Below, piece by piece: positions 51,117 to 59,391 of a DNA stretch of 64,000 bases. The translations under genes were made by a program, and so were the position numbers. The notes under the pieces were generated by a model. It had not been told where the DNA came from. It did not search any database and saw only the letters and a program-made list of their open reading frames with translations. Position 1 is the stretch's first letter, and the number at the start of each line of letters is the position of its first letter. Location of the stretch: contig CANBFE010000020.1 in the NCBI GenBank assembly GCA_947367855.1, forward strand, positions 7,509-71,508, in the 5' to 3' direction. This DNA is from an uncultured Lachnospiraceae bacterium (lineage in GTDB: Bacteria > Bacillota > Clostridia > Lachnospirales > Lachnospiraceae).

Positions 51117-53060
51117 TTATTCCCGGGTCCGCGCCCCCAACAGACGCATCCTGCTTAAAACTGCCAGCATTTCATACTTTCTGGGCATATCCATCCACCG
51201 AATGCACTCCGTAAAAAAGGGAGAATATGCATTTTCCAGGCCCTCCCTGCCGATTTCCTCCAGAAGACGCTCTACTTCCTGCTCCCTGCAGACCCATCTG
51301 GGTTCCATACCGCCTTCCTCAGGGTCTTTCTGATTCTCCTCCGGCTGCGGACCCGCCGTAAATTTCTGAAACCTTTCCAGGGGATTCAGCTGTCCCATAA
51401 GCCTCCGCAGCAGGAAGGCAATGGCATTCAGCTGCGGAATACTGGCGATATCGTGCAGCATGCGAATGTCGATTTGTTCTTCCCCCAAGATCAGGAATCC
51501 CAGATCAGACACCTTCAATATCTCCGTGGCAGAACCCTCCGGCCGGGTACTCAGATAATTGGCATCCACAGTGTCCGGATTGCGGAAATCTCCGGGAGAC
51601 AGCCCCGGACCTGTCTTCTGCCTGCCGCCTGCATACTCCGCCTGCAGAGACTTCGCCTGCCCGGTTACCTGGCAGATACGATAATCCTTCATCATATAAA
51701 TCCGGTCAGCAGCCTGAAGATATTCGCTGCTGCCTCCGATGACAAGGATCGTGGAAACCTTCCTCTCCCATGCCAGTTCCCGCACACGCTCCACAAAGGG
51801 CGTGATGGGCTCTTTCTCAATGAGGGATTTCATTACGGCATCCTGAATCATGAAATTGGTTGCGGACTTGTCCTCGTCGATCATCAGCAGCCGGGAGCCC
51901 CATCCCACAGCCTCCATGATATTGGCTGCCTGGGAGGTGGAGCCGGAAGCATGCTCCGTGGAGAAATCCTTCGGATTCCCTCCCGGAATCCACTTGATAA
52001 AGGGGGAAAGATTCGCATGACGGATACTTCTGCCGTCCTCCGCGGAAATCTTCATGGCGGAATCGTCCGTCAGCACCAGTTCCCTGCCGTCGCCGGAAAT
52101 ATGGTTGTAAACGCCGGCGCTCAGGGCGTCCAGCAGCGTGCTTTTTCCAGAATACCCGCCTCCCGTTATCACGGTTACGCCTTTCCGGAAGACCATGCCC
52201 TTTACGCCTGCCACTTCCGCCTCATCCTCCGGCACAGCCGTAAAGGGAACCGCTCCCCGCAGCGGGCCGTCGCCGCCTTTTTCCCTGGGCAGTATGCTTC
52301 CGTTTGCCACAAAAGCGCAATAACCCTCCTTCCGCAGCCACGCCCGGATGGCCTCCTGTTTTTCGTAGAGCGCCCGCGCCCTCTCCATGCCTTCCCGGTC
52401 AAATTCCTCCACAAAGCGTTTTACCGCCTCCGGCAGATCGTGGGTCAGCATCTGTACCGCCTTCTTATGCTTCCCCTCCGGCAGCTGCACCTGAATCAGA
52501 ATGCTGACACACAGATATGAGGGAATCTCCCTTATTCCGTCCATGGGCTGAATCATGCAGTTTTTCCCCGGCTTATAGGAATTCACTCCTCTGTCCCGCA
52601 GACCGTCTATGGGTTCAATGGTATTCCTGCCGAGAAGCCTGTAATATTTCTGGGCAACCCGGTTTACCCTGACCACATTTCTCACCAGAACCTTATTGTT
52701 TGGCTCGTAAATAAAATAATGGCCGTTCTCCTTTGCCGTCCGCTTGCGGTTGTCATTTCCCTCATTCAGCGCCCGTATATATGGAATAAATGCCCGGAAA
52801 AGATAATCCAGCGCAGCCGTGTCCATCTCCTCCGCCTGAAACTGTTTCATGGGAATGTGGATGGCCACCGTGGGCTTCGACAGCTCCAGCCGATTGCTCT
52901 TGGTGATCTCATATCCGATCTCCCCGTCCCAATAGACGGCATGATTGTGTACGATTGGATTTTTATCCATAAAGCTCTCGTACATCTTGCCCTCATACAT
53001 GTCCTCATAGGTTTCACTGGTAGGTTTCATGTTCAATATATAGTATTTTAATCTCTTCAA
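51117..53060 (-). CDS. ABC-class P-loop ATPase of the PF09818 type
   Basis: A 647-aa cytoplasmic protein. Walker A is GGGYSGKSTLLDAL (about residues 305-318), followed by GVYNHISGDGRELVLT, the ABC-signature-like ASGSTSQAANIMEAV, Walker B LLMIDEDKSATNFM and EKEPITPFVERVREL. These match the family of predicted ABC-class ATPases that stand alone without membrane partners; their function is unknown. The first 100 residues are less typical of the family. Start choice: TTG at 53060 has AAGGAG eight bases upstream; TTG at 53066 is too close to it and ATG at 53030 has no ribosome site. A terminator-bounded mini-unit lies upstream. Confidence 0.85.
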   Translation of the reverse strand: MKRLKYYILNMKPTSETYEDMYEGKMYESFMDKNPIVHNHAVYWDGEIGYEITKSNRLELSKPTVAIHIPMKQFQAEEMDTAALDYLFRAFIPYIRALNEGNDNRKRTAKENGHYFIYEPNNKVLVRNVVRVNRVAQKYYRLLGRNTIEPIDGLRDRGVNSYKPGKNCMIQPMDGIREIPSYLCVSILIQVQLPEGKHKKAVQMLTHDLPEAVKRFVEEFDREGMERARALYEKQEAIRAWLRKEGYCAFVANGSILPREKGGDGPLRGAVPFTAVPEDEAEVAGVKGMVFRKGVTVITGGGYSGKSTLLDALSAGVYNHISGDGRELVLTDDSAMKISAEDGRSIRHANLSPFIKWIPGGNPKDFSTEHASGSTSQAANIMEAVGWGSRLLMIDEDKSATNFMIQDAVMKSLIEKEPITPFVERVRELAWERKVSTILVIGGSSEYLQAADRIYMMKDYRICQVTGQAKSLQAEYAGGRQKTGPGLSPGDFRNPDTVDANYLSTRPEGSATEILKVSDLGFLILGEEQIDIRMLHDIASIPQLNAIAFLLRRLMGQLNPLERFQKFTAGPQPEENQKDPEEGGMEPRWVCREQEVERLLEEIGREGLENAYSPFFTECIRWMDMPRKYEMLAVLSRMRLLGARTRE

Positions 53061-53211
53061 TTTCAACTCTCCTTCGCCTTTTTGCCTTGTGTCTTTGTTG
53101 TCTGAAATTAACTGTTCTCATTCCTCTTTTTTCTCTCATAACCCATCACCTTACCCTTTCATTCAAACTGCGCGCATCCCATTCCTTCTTTCCTCCGGTA
53201 TTTTTGCGCAC

Positions 53212-53238
53212 AAAAAAGACACACCAATATGATGTGTC
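53212..53238 (-). terminator. intrinsic terminator of the mini-transcription unit
   Basis: On the minus strand GACACA (53238-53233) and TGTGTC (53223-53218) form a 6-bp stem around a nine-base loop, followed by six T residues. It ends the transcript that carries the 12-codon ORF at 53295-53333. Confidence 0.8.
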
Positions 53239-53294
53239 CTTCATTGACAGTATTCATACAGGTACTTAAATCCGGCATTTCCCATGCCCCATAT

Positions 53295-53333
53295 TCAGTT
53301 GATGAAAGCCTCCATTGTCATTGTATTTTTCAT
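53295..53333 (-). CDS. putative 12-codon small ORF in a self-contained transcription unit
   Basis: ATG preceded by AAGGAGGGA at good distance, encoding MKNTMTMEAFIN and a TGA stop. It lies between a promoter (53380-53408) and a terminator (53212-53238), giving a transcript of about 160 nt with no other ORF of note. The ribosome site and ORF are enclosed by a 10-bp inverted repeat (ATTCAGTTGA at 53293-53302 and TCAACTGAAT at 53349-53358), and the ATG sits in the loop of an inner A/U hairpin. It may be a translated peptide or a small RNA. No family recognised. Confidence 0.4.
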   Translation of the reverse strand: MKNTMTMEAFIN

Positions 53334-53379
53334 AAAAAAATCCCTCCTTCAACTGAATCTGTTTTAAGTAACCTTATGT

Positions 53380-53408
53380 AGTATACCACCCTGAACGGAA
53401 AAAAGCAA
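53380..53408 (-). promoter_or_regulatory. promoter of the mini-transcription unit
   Basis: On the minus strand TTGCTT (53408-53403) and TATACT (53385-53380) are 17 bases apart, with a TG extension before the -10 box. It lies just downstream of the metallophosphoesterase stop codon. Confidence 0.6.
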
Positions 53409-53418
53409 CTCAAATTTT

Positions 53419-54561
53419 TCAGTGCTCTGTCTGAATGCGCTCTGTCTGAACTTTTTGTCCCTGTATATCGATCACCACATACTCGGATCTGCATCCTGTC
53501 TTAAACTGAATCACCCAGTCGGAAATGCCGGAGGTCACCACAAAACTGGTATTTCCCCTCTTTTCCATGCCATAGCTTTTATCGTCCAGTCCAAGCCACT
53601 CCCCCATGCGATTCAGGGGAATCAGCTGTCCCCCATGGGTGTGGCCGGAGAGCACCAGATCCACGCCCGCCGCTTCCTGGGCATCATAATCATGGGGCTG
53701 ATGATCCAGGACAATGCTGAATTTCTCCGGATCCAGACCTGCGGTCAGCTCTTCCATGGAAGCCCTGCCTCCCGCCTGTTCCTCCCAACGGTCCCGCCTT
53801 CCGATCAGGTAAAAGCGCCCGTCCAGAACCACAGTCTCATCCTCCAGAACGGTCACATTATTTTTTTCCAGTTCCGCAGCCAGTTCCCCGCCGCCGTATC
53901 CCCTGTATCCAGGGCCGTAATATCCCCGGTCATGATTCCCAAAGACGTAATAAACCCCGTATGTGGTCTCCAGGGTCCCCAGAGCCCTGCAGGCGGCAGC
54001 CATATCCTCCCAGGAAGTGTCATCGTCCACATAATCCCCGGTGATCACCACAATATCCGGATTTTCCTCCTGCATATCCTCCACCCATCCGGCAAATTCC
54101 TCCCCGCTGAAGGTATTTCCCACATGGGAATCCGCAAACTGTACGATCCGCAGGCTCCCCACCGCCTTATCCGTCTCCACCGTATAGGGCGTCCTCCAGA
54201 CATGGTTTGCCAGATACCAGCCGCAGGTCAGATATACCGCGGTAATCCCCAGGGCAAAAATTCCGGCATAATATCTCCCGAACTTCTTCCCTCTCTTTTT
54301 TTCCGCAATCCTGTATGCCCCGTCACACACAAGCCAGACGAATACCAGATGCAGAACCACAATCTCCGCATTGATTGCGCCGAAAGCAGCGCCTGTGCCG
54401 CAGACAATCCCTGCCACCGCCAGAATCCCCAACAGCAGCGCAGGGAGCTTTTTTCCCCCTGCCGCCTTCCGGACAATGGGAAATTTCATAAATCTGCTCA
54501 CCAGATAAATCATTCCAAGGACCGAGCCCAGGACCAGACCGCCCAGTATCAATGCCCACAT
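53419..54561 (-). CDS. membrane-bound metallophosphoesterase
   Basis: A 380-aa protein: four hydrophobic segments in the first 140 residues, then a calcineurin-like phosphoesterase domain outside or at the membrane. The metal-binding motifs are complete: FADSHVGN, VITGDYVDDDT, VFGNHDRGYYG and VLSGHTHGGQ. Bacterial members include YkuE/YaeI-like enzymes acting on lipid or wall-linked phosphates. GGGAGG lies before the ATG at 54561; longer starts overlap the SGNH gene. It is 25 bases downstream of the SGNH hydrolase gene, likely one operon for envelope or glycan modification. Substrate not predicted. Confidence 0.9.
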   Translation of the reverse strand: MWALILGGLVLGSVLGMIYLVSRFMKFPIVRKAAGGKKLPALLLGILAVAGIVCGTGAAFGAINAEIVVLHLVFVWLVCDGAYRIAEKKRGKKFGRYYAGIFALGITAVYLTCGWYLANHVWRTPYTVETDKAVGSLRIVQFADSHVGNTFSGEEFAGWVEDMQEENPDIVVITGDYVDDDTSWEDMAAACRALGTLETTYGVYYVFGNHDRGYYGPGYRGYGGGELAAELEKNNVTVLEDETVVLDGRFYLIGRRDRWEEQAGGRASMEELTAGLDPEKFSIVLDHQPHDYDAQEAAGVDLVLSGHTHGGQLIPLNRMGEWLGLDDKSYGMEKRGNTSFVVTSGISDWVIQFKTGCRSEYVVIDIQGQKVQTERIQTEH

Positions 54562-54586
54562 CTTATTTCCTCCCATTCTTCTTTTA

Positions 54587-55678
54587 TCAATCGGTAAAAC
54601 TGCACTCCTCCACAGTCCCAAGGCAGTGCCTTACCACTTCCCCGATCACCTCCGCCATCCGGAAAAATCCCAGATCATTTGGGTGGGTGCCGTCCACCGT
54701 GCTGTCATGCCTGCGTCTTCCCGAGAAGAGCTGATATCCATCCACATAATACACTCTCCTGTCCCCGTTTCCCAGGGCCCTGCAGTAAGTATGGTAGATA
54801 GTGTCCCTCCGCCTGGCATCTGCCCCATTATCCAACCGAATGTTGGGCCTGGATATCAATATCACCGGAATATCGGGATTTTTTCTACGGTATTCCTGAT
54901 AAACCCGGAAATGGGTCTCACTCAGGTGCTCTTCAGACGGTGCGTTGTAGTCATAGTCACACACAAAAACGCTTGCCTCAAGACCTGCAAGATAATCCAC
55001 CATTTCAGGTTCCCCCTTTGCCCCTCCGGAAAATCCAAGGCAGCAAAAATCCACATTTGTCTCTCTTGCAATGGCTGCTGAGTAGTTATTCCCCGGTCTT
55101 GACACACAGCCTCCCTGGGTAATGGAGGAACCGTAATACAGTACCGGCTTCACCGGACGGTATTTTCTTCCGGATTCCAGCCCTGCCTCTCTCTCCAGGC
55201 CGATATACAGCTCTTCCACGCCGCTGTAGAGAGGAAGGTGGATTGTGATCTCCCTCCATGCCCTGCTCCAGAGATGCACAACCCCTTCATAGCAGTCCGG
55301 ATTCTCCACAGGAGGCACAAAAGTTCCCTGGTACACATCCTCTCCGCCCTGGAAAACATACAGATCCAGCCCATGGGACCCGGTAAAAGGCATATGTGGC
55401 ATTCTGTGTCCGCCGGAAAGCTTCACCTTCACAGCCACATAGGAGGAATCCGTCCGAAAACGCACCCTGCCCCCGGCAGTACATACACTGAGATCCCGGA
55501 CTCCCGGGCTCACCTTTTCGGCCGCATCCGCAGGCATCCGCATAAAGCGTCCTGTCTCCTTTGTTCTGTACAGTCCGTAGATATCAAATTCTTCCACCAG
55601 AACATTCCGATACAGCAGCCCCTCTATATCAAGTTTTGACGGAACTGCCAGATTCTGATCAATTTCACTGAGTTTCAT
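54587..55678 (-). CDS. SGNH/GDSL-family hydrolase with N-terminal jelly-roll
   Basis: A 363-aa cytoplasmic or surface-associated esterase-like protein. Residues 1-170 form a beta-rich domain (YVAVKVKLSGGHRMPHMPF); the SGNH domain follows with block I YYGSSITQGG (Ser), an NYSAAIAR helix, and block V DGTHPNDLGF (Asp, His). Such enzymes deacetylate carbohydrates. No signal peptide. It is the first gene of a two-gene unit with the metallophosphoesterase. The classic block II Gly and block III Asn are less clear (LGFSGGAKG; VCDYDYNAPSEEH), so the oxyanion hole may differ. Confidence 0.88.
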   Translation of the reverse strand: MKLSEIDQNLAVPSKLDIEGLLYRNVLVEEFDIYGLYRTKETGRFMRMPADAAEKVSPGVRDLSVCTAGGRVRFRTDSSYVAVKVKLSGGHRMPHMPFTGSHGLDLYVFQGGEDVYQGTFVPPVENPDCYEGVVHLWSRAWREITIHLPLYSGVEELYIGLEREAGLESGRKYRPVKPVLYYGSSITQGGCVSRPGNNYSAAIARETNVDFCCLGFSGGAKGEPEMVDYLAGLEASVFVCDYDYNAPSEEHLSETHFRVYQEYRRKNPDIPVILISRPNIRLDNGADARRRDTIYHTYCRALGNGDRRVYYVDGYQLFSGRRRHDSTVDGTHPNDLGFFRMAEVIGEVVRHCLGTVEECSFTD

Positions 55679-55756
55679 CGGCCTGTTTTCTCCTCATCCC
55701 GATTTTTCTTTATTATATATCTTTTTCCTTAAAAAACCAATTCTTTTTTACACAGG

Positions 55757-55783
55757 AAAACCGCCGCATACTACATGCGGCGG
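55757..55783 (-). terminator. intrinsic terminator of the htrA gene
   Basis: On the minus strand CCGCCGCAT and ATGCGGCGG form a 9-bp stem with a five-base loop, then TTTTCC. It stands 25 bases beyond the htrA stop and upstream of the SGNH gene start. Confidence 0.88.
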
Positions 55784-55807
55784 CCTGGCTGTCCTTTTGC
55801 TATCCGG

Positions 55808-57130
55808 TTATTCCTCAGGCCTGCTGCCCAGGGTAACCTCCAGATCATATGACTGATACTCTCCGTTTTCCATGCGCATCACAGTCACGCTGATGGTCTC
55901 TCCAATCCTGTAATACTGAAGCGCCTCTTTCAGGCTCGCATAGGAGGAAATCTTCTGTCCGTCCAGTTTCACAATAATATCGGCTTTTCTCATACCGGCC
56001 TGTTCCGCCCCGGAACCCTCCGTTACGCTGAACACATACACACCCTGGGGCATACCGTAAAGCTGCGTCATCTGGGTACTGACTTCCTGGGGTGAAATCC
56101 CAAGGTAACCCATTTCCTCTTCAGCCACTTTGTCTGTCCTGGTCTGACGTTCCATCAGTTCCGCAATGATGGGACTGGCCGAGCTTATGGGAATGGCATA
56201 GCCCATGCCTTCCACGCCTGTGCCCTTGATCTTGCCGGAGTTGATTCCGATGACTTCTCCCGTGATCGTCAGCAGCGCTCCGCCGGAGTTACCGCCGTTG
56301 ATGGCAGCGTTGGTCTGAATGTAAGTGCCCGTAGTTCCGTCCTCATTTGTGACCTCCCGTTCCAGTGCGCTGACAATGCCGTTGGTCACAGACTGTCCGT
56401 ATCCCAGCGCATTTCCAATGGCAATGACAGGCTCGCCCAGTTTCAGGTTATTGCTGTCTCCCAAAGTGGCGATGGTGATGGAATTTCTGGTTTCTTCGGA
56501 AAGACTTTCCAGAGGCACCGCGATCACGGCCAGGTCCATTTCGGAATCAAGTCCCTTCACATTTGCCACTGCCGTGCTTCCGTCAATAAATGTAACCTCC
56601 AGGGAATCGGAATCCGTTACCACATGGTTATTGGATACAATCAGCAGTTCCGAGTCATTCTCGGCTACGATAATGCCGGAACCTGCAGAAGGCAGGGTCT
56701 CCTCATAGGTGTAACCCCAGAAGGATGTGGTTCTGGTCATATTGTTCACAATGGAAACCATGGCCGGCATCACCTGTTCCACCACCTCGGAGATATCGTC
56801 GCTGACATAAGTTACCTGGTTGATATTCGTCATCTGGGCCCCGGAAGCAGGCTGGATATCCTCTGATGTTCCGGAAACGGAACCCGTCGCACCGTTCAGG
56901 TTCAGCCTGGCTGCGCCCCACCGGACTCCGTAGAAGCCTGCCCCTGCAAAAACACCAAAGGCAAGTCCCAACCCCATGCTCAGCATAAACCTGCGCAATG
57001 CTCCCTTCTTCTTTTTCTCCTCTTTCTTCCCGTTGGAAGAACCTGCGTCAGAATTGAAGGCGCTGCTTCCTGTCTGAAAAGTTGAATAACTGCCGTTTTC
57101 TGAATTGGAGTAAATATCGTTCTCGTACAT
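55808..57130 (-). CDS. htrA: HtrA/DegP-type membrane-anchored serine protease with PDZ domain
   Basis: A 440-aa envelope quality-control protease. The first 45 residues are cytoplasmic and end in a Lys-rich patch, one membrane segment follows (about 48-70), then a trypsin-like domain with the triad H169 (SNNHVV), D199 (SEMDLAV) and S282 (INGGNSGGAL), and a PDZ domain (about 340-430). All catalytic residues are intact. It removes misfolded secreted proteins and often rises under envelope stress. It is monocistronic, with a terminator after it and the exopolysaccharide cluster upstream on the same strand. Confidence 0.96.
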   Translation of the reverse strand: MYENDIYSNSENGSYSTFQTGSSAFNSDAGSSNGKKEEKKKKGALRRFMLSMGLGLAFGVFAGAGFYGVRWGAARLNLNGATGSVSGTSEDIQPASGAQMTNINQVTYVSDDISEVVEQVMPAMVSIVNNMTRTTSFWGYTYEETLPSAGSGIIVAENDSELLIVSNNHVVTDSDSLEVTFIDGSTAVANVKGLDSEMDLAVIAVPLESLSEETRNSITIATLGDSNNLKLGEPVIAIGNALGYGQSVTNGIVSALEREVTNEDGTTGTYIQTNAAINGGNSGGALLTITGEVIGINSGKIKGTGVEGMGYAIPISSASPIIAELMERQTRTDKVAEEEMGYLGISPQEVSTQMTQLYGMPQGVYVFSVTEGSGAEQAGMRKADIIVKLDGQKISSYASLKEALQYYRIGETISVTVMRMENGEYQSYDLEVTLGSRPEE

Positions 57131-57246
57131 AATGACTACCTCTCTTCCTATTTTTAACAGTGCTTTGTTGTTTCATCCTTATGTACATCAGTATAGCTTC
57201 CATTTGTGTTGAAATTGTGTTTTGAAAATGAAGTGATTGTGAAATC

Positions 57247-58182
57247 TCAGGAAAAATTCCCATGTCTCCAATATTCCCTGTTTGTAGTAATTTTCAGGAC
57301 CAGTCTTCCGGGCAGCTTCTTATAATGTCTGCCAAGGAGATAACCTGCATATTTAAAGGCACATTGCACGCAGAAACCGGGAAACTGCAGTACTCTCCCT
57401 TTCCGCTTCAGGTAGCGCCAGGTTTCCGCCACAAACCTTCTGCCCTCCGATTCCGAAGCCACACCGCCGAAAACCTCCGGATGGTCTGTCTGGGACACAC
57501 CCAGGTCAAAATTCCGGCGCAGCTGCTGCATGTTTGTGAAGCTGTGGGAATGAACCACCCTTGCCCCTGCCTCATAGACAATGGAATATCCCGCCCGGAT
57601 AAGACCCGCCGCGTAAATCATATCTTCATTAAAAATGGTATGCCGGATAAATCCTCCCAGTTCGTCGTAGACATCCCTCCGGTACGCCGCGCATACATTG
57701 GAGCAGAAAAAGGTCTTGATTCCCATAGTCTCCAGATCTGCCAGGCTCTTTACGCAGGAAGTCTCCGGATAATTAAAAATCCTGGACGCCCTCTCAAACT
57801 CCGACGAGTCCGCCCCGGGAAGCTGTCTGGCATATGCGGCCGCCGCAGTTCCGGAAAGTCTGTCCGTAAGCAGCTCCACCAGTTTATCATCCACCGGCAT
57901 GGCATCCTGTGTCAAAACCACAAAAAAATCCGCGTCTGAGTATTCCACCCCCCGGTTCCTGGTTCCGCCATGGTCAAATTCCTGTTTGGAGATATGGTGT
58001 ACCTCCACATTGGGATACTTTGCTGCAAAATCCGTTTCTTTTGTCAGTTCCCGAAAATACTTCTCCTCCGTATTCATGAGGATAATCTTCCCCACCGGCC
58101 GGGACTGTCCCTCCAGCCTGTCCAGAAGCATATAAAGTTCAGGTCCCGGTTTATAGACCGGAATAATCACATCTGTCTTCAA
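57247..58182 (-). CDS. glycosyltransferase family 2, rhamnosyltransferase-like
   Basis: A 311-aa GT-A enzyme with KTDVIIPVYKPGPELY at the N-terminus, the DAMPVDD metal-site region, HGGTRNRGVEYSDADFFV (typical of rhamnosyltransferases) and FNEDMIYAAGLIRAGYS. It adds a sugar, probably rhamnose, to a lipid-linked saccharide at the inner membrane face. The start is a TTG at 58182, as the upstream ATG at 58218 has no ribosome site and GGGAGG precedes the TTG. It follows the LCP gene by 85 bases and closes the exopolysaccharide cluster. Confidence 0.88.
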   Translation of the reverse strand: MKTDVIIPVYKPGPELYMLLDRLEGQSRPVGKIILMNTEEKYFRELTKETDFAAKYPNVEVHHISKQEFDHGGTRNRGVEYSDADFFVVLTQDAMPVDDKLVELLTDRLSGTAAAAYARQLPGADSSEFERASRIFNYPETSCVKSLADLETMGIKTFFCSNVCAAYRRDVYDELGGFIRHTIFNEDMIYAAGLIRAGYSIVYEAGARVVHSHSFTNMQQLRRNFDLGVSQTDHPEVFGGVASESEGRRFVAETWRYLKRKGRVLQFPGFCVQCAFKYAGYLLGRHYKKLPGRLVLKITTNREYWRHGNFS

Positions 58183-58267
58183 AATAAATCCGCTCCTCCC
58201 GGCTGTATTTCCCCACATGCCGAGAAGGGCCTGCCGCAGCAGTCCCCTCTCTTTCCTGTTCTATGGC

Positions 58268-59374
58268 CTATTTTTTCAGATACTGGTTTGTCTCAGCTTC
58301 TATTACAGAGCCATATTCTTTTATATTGTCTGTTACCTTGTAGTCTTCATCCCCAAACAGGAACTGATGCAGCCATTCCACATTTGATTCCAGATCCTGG
58401 GGAATGACACAGCTTCCCTTTGCGCCGATATTTCCGGTGGTGCGCATGTCTTCCGTAGGGAATCCCGCTTCGTCCACAATTCTGTAGTTTGCAATATTTC
58501 CGATCAGTTCCAGGATATCCTTCGAGTCGATACTGGTGTAAATATCGCCGATGCAGTCATTAAATACCTTGGTCAGTGTAGCAAGGTCCGCTTTCTTTGC
58601 CTGTTCTTCCACTGCCTTCAGAACGGTTCTCTGACGCGCCGTACGCTTAAAGTCATCACCTGCGGTCGCACGGATACGGCAGTAAGCGGTAGCCTGAAGA
58701 CCGTTCAGCAGCTGATAGCCAGCCTCCTTAACCGGTGTGTAATCCTCCTTCAGCACTGCGGATACGTCAATCTGGTAATTGTTCAGATGGGACACTTCCT
58801 CGGGGGCCACATCGATATAAACACCTCCCAGACCATCAATTACGCTGCTGAGTCCCTTGTATCCCACAGCCACGAAATCCGTGATGTCCATATCCAGGTT
58901 CATATTCAGCATTCTCACCGCCTGCTCCGCTCCTCCCGCAGCGTAGGCGGTATTACATTTCCAGTAATACTCTGCCTGTCCCTTGTAAGGCCCGATGTTT
59001 AAGTAAGAGTCACGATACACGCTGACCAACCTGATATCACCTGTATCCAGATTAATGCTGGCAATCATAATGCTGTCACTGCGGCTTCCCTTGTAGAGCT
59101 GGCTGTCAGTCTGCGCGTCCAGGCCGAACAGTGCCACATTCATGTAGCCGTGCATGGTGCCGCCCTCTTCTGTCTTCTCGATGACCTCTGTGGGAATCGC
59201 CAGATTTTCCGGGTCCAGATATGCCACCTTGGGACCCTCACTGGTCTTGTTCATCACAACATACAATACCGCCACCATTATCAGGATAATGAAAATCTCA
59301 AATCCAAAGAGAATCAGCTTTCTCTTCTGCTTTGCCGCCCGTTTTTTAGAACCTGTTTTTCTTGCCGTTGCCAT
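58268..59374 (-). CDS. LytR-CpsA-Psr (LCP) family cell-wall polymer ligase
   Basis: A 368-aa protein with a basic N-terminus, one membrane segment (about 21-42) and an extracytoplasmic LCP domain: MNVALFGLDAQ, GSRSDSIMIASINLD, VSVYRDSYLNI, and the closing TAYCRIRATAGDDFKRTARQR. It moves a polymer from its undecaprenyl carrier to peptidoglycan. Key arginines and aspartates are present. It sits between the polyprenyl glycosylphosphotransferase gene and a glycosyltransferase gene, which supports attachment of the cluster's polysaccharide to the wall. Confidence 0.94.
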   Translation of the reverse strand: MATARKTGSKKRAAKQKRKLILFGFEIFIILIMVAVLYVVMNKTSEGPKVAYLDPENLAIPTEVIEKTEEGGTMHGYMNVALFGLDAQTDSQLYKGSRSDSIMIASINLDTGDIRLVSVYRDSYLNIGPYKGQAEYYWKCNTAYAAGGAEQAVRMLNMNLDMDITDFVAVGYKGLSSVIDGLGGVYIDVAPEEVSHLNNYQIDVSAVLKEDYTPVKEAGYQLLNGLQATAYCRIRATAGDDFKRTARQRTVLKAVEEQAKKADLATLTKVFNDCIGDIYTSIDSKDILELIGNIANYRIVDEAGFPTEDMRTTGNIGAKGSCVIPQDLESNVEWLHQFLFGDEDYKVTDNIKEYGSVIEAETNQYLKK

Positions 59375-59391
59375 AATACCTTTCTCCTTGT

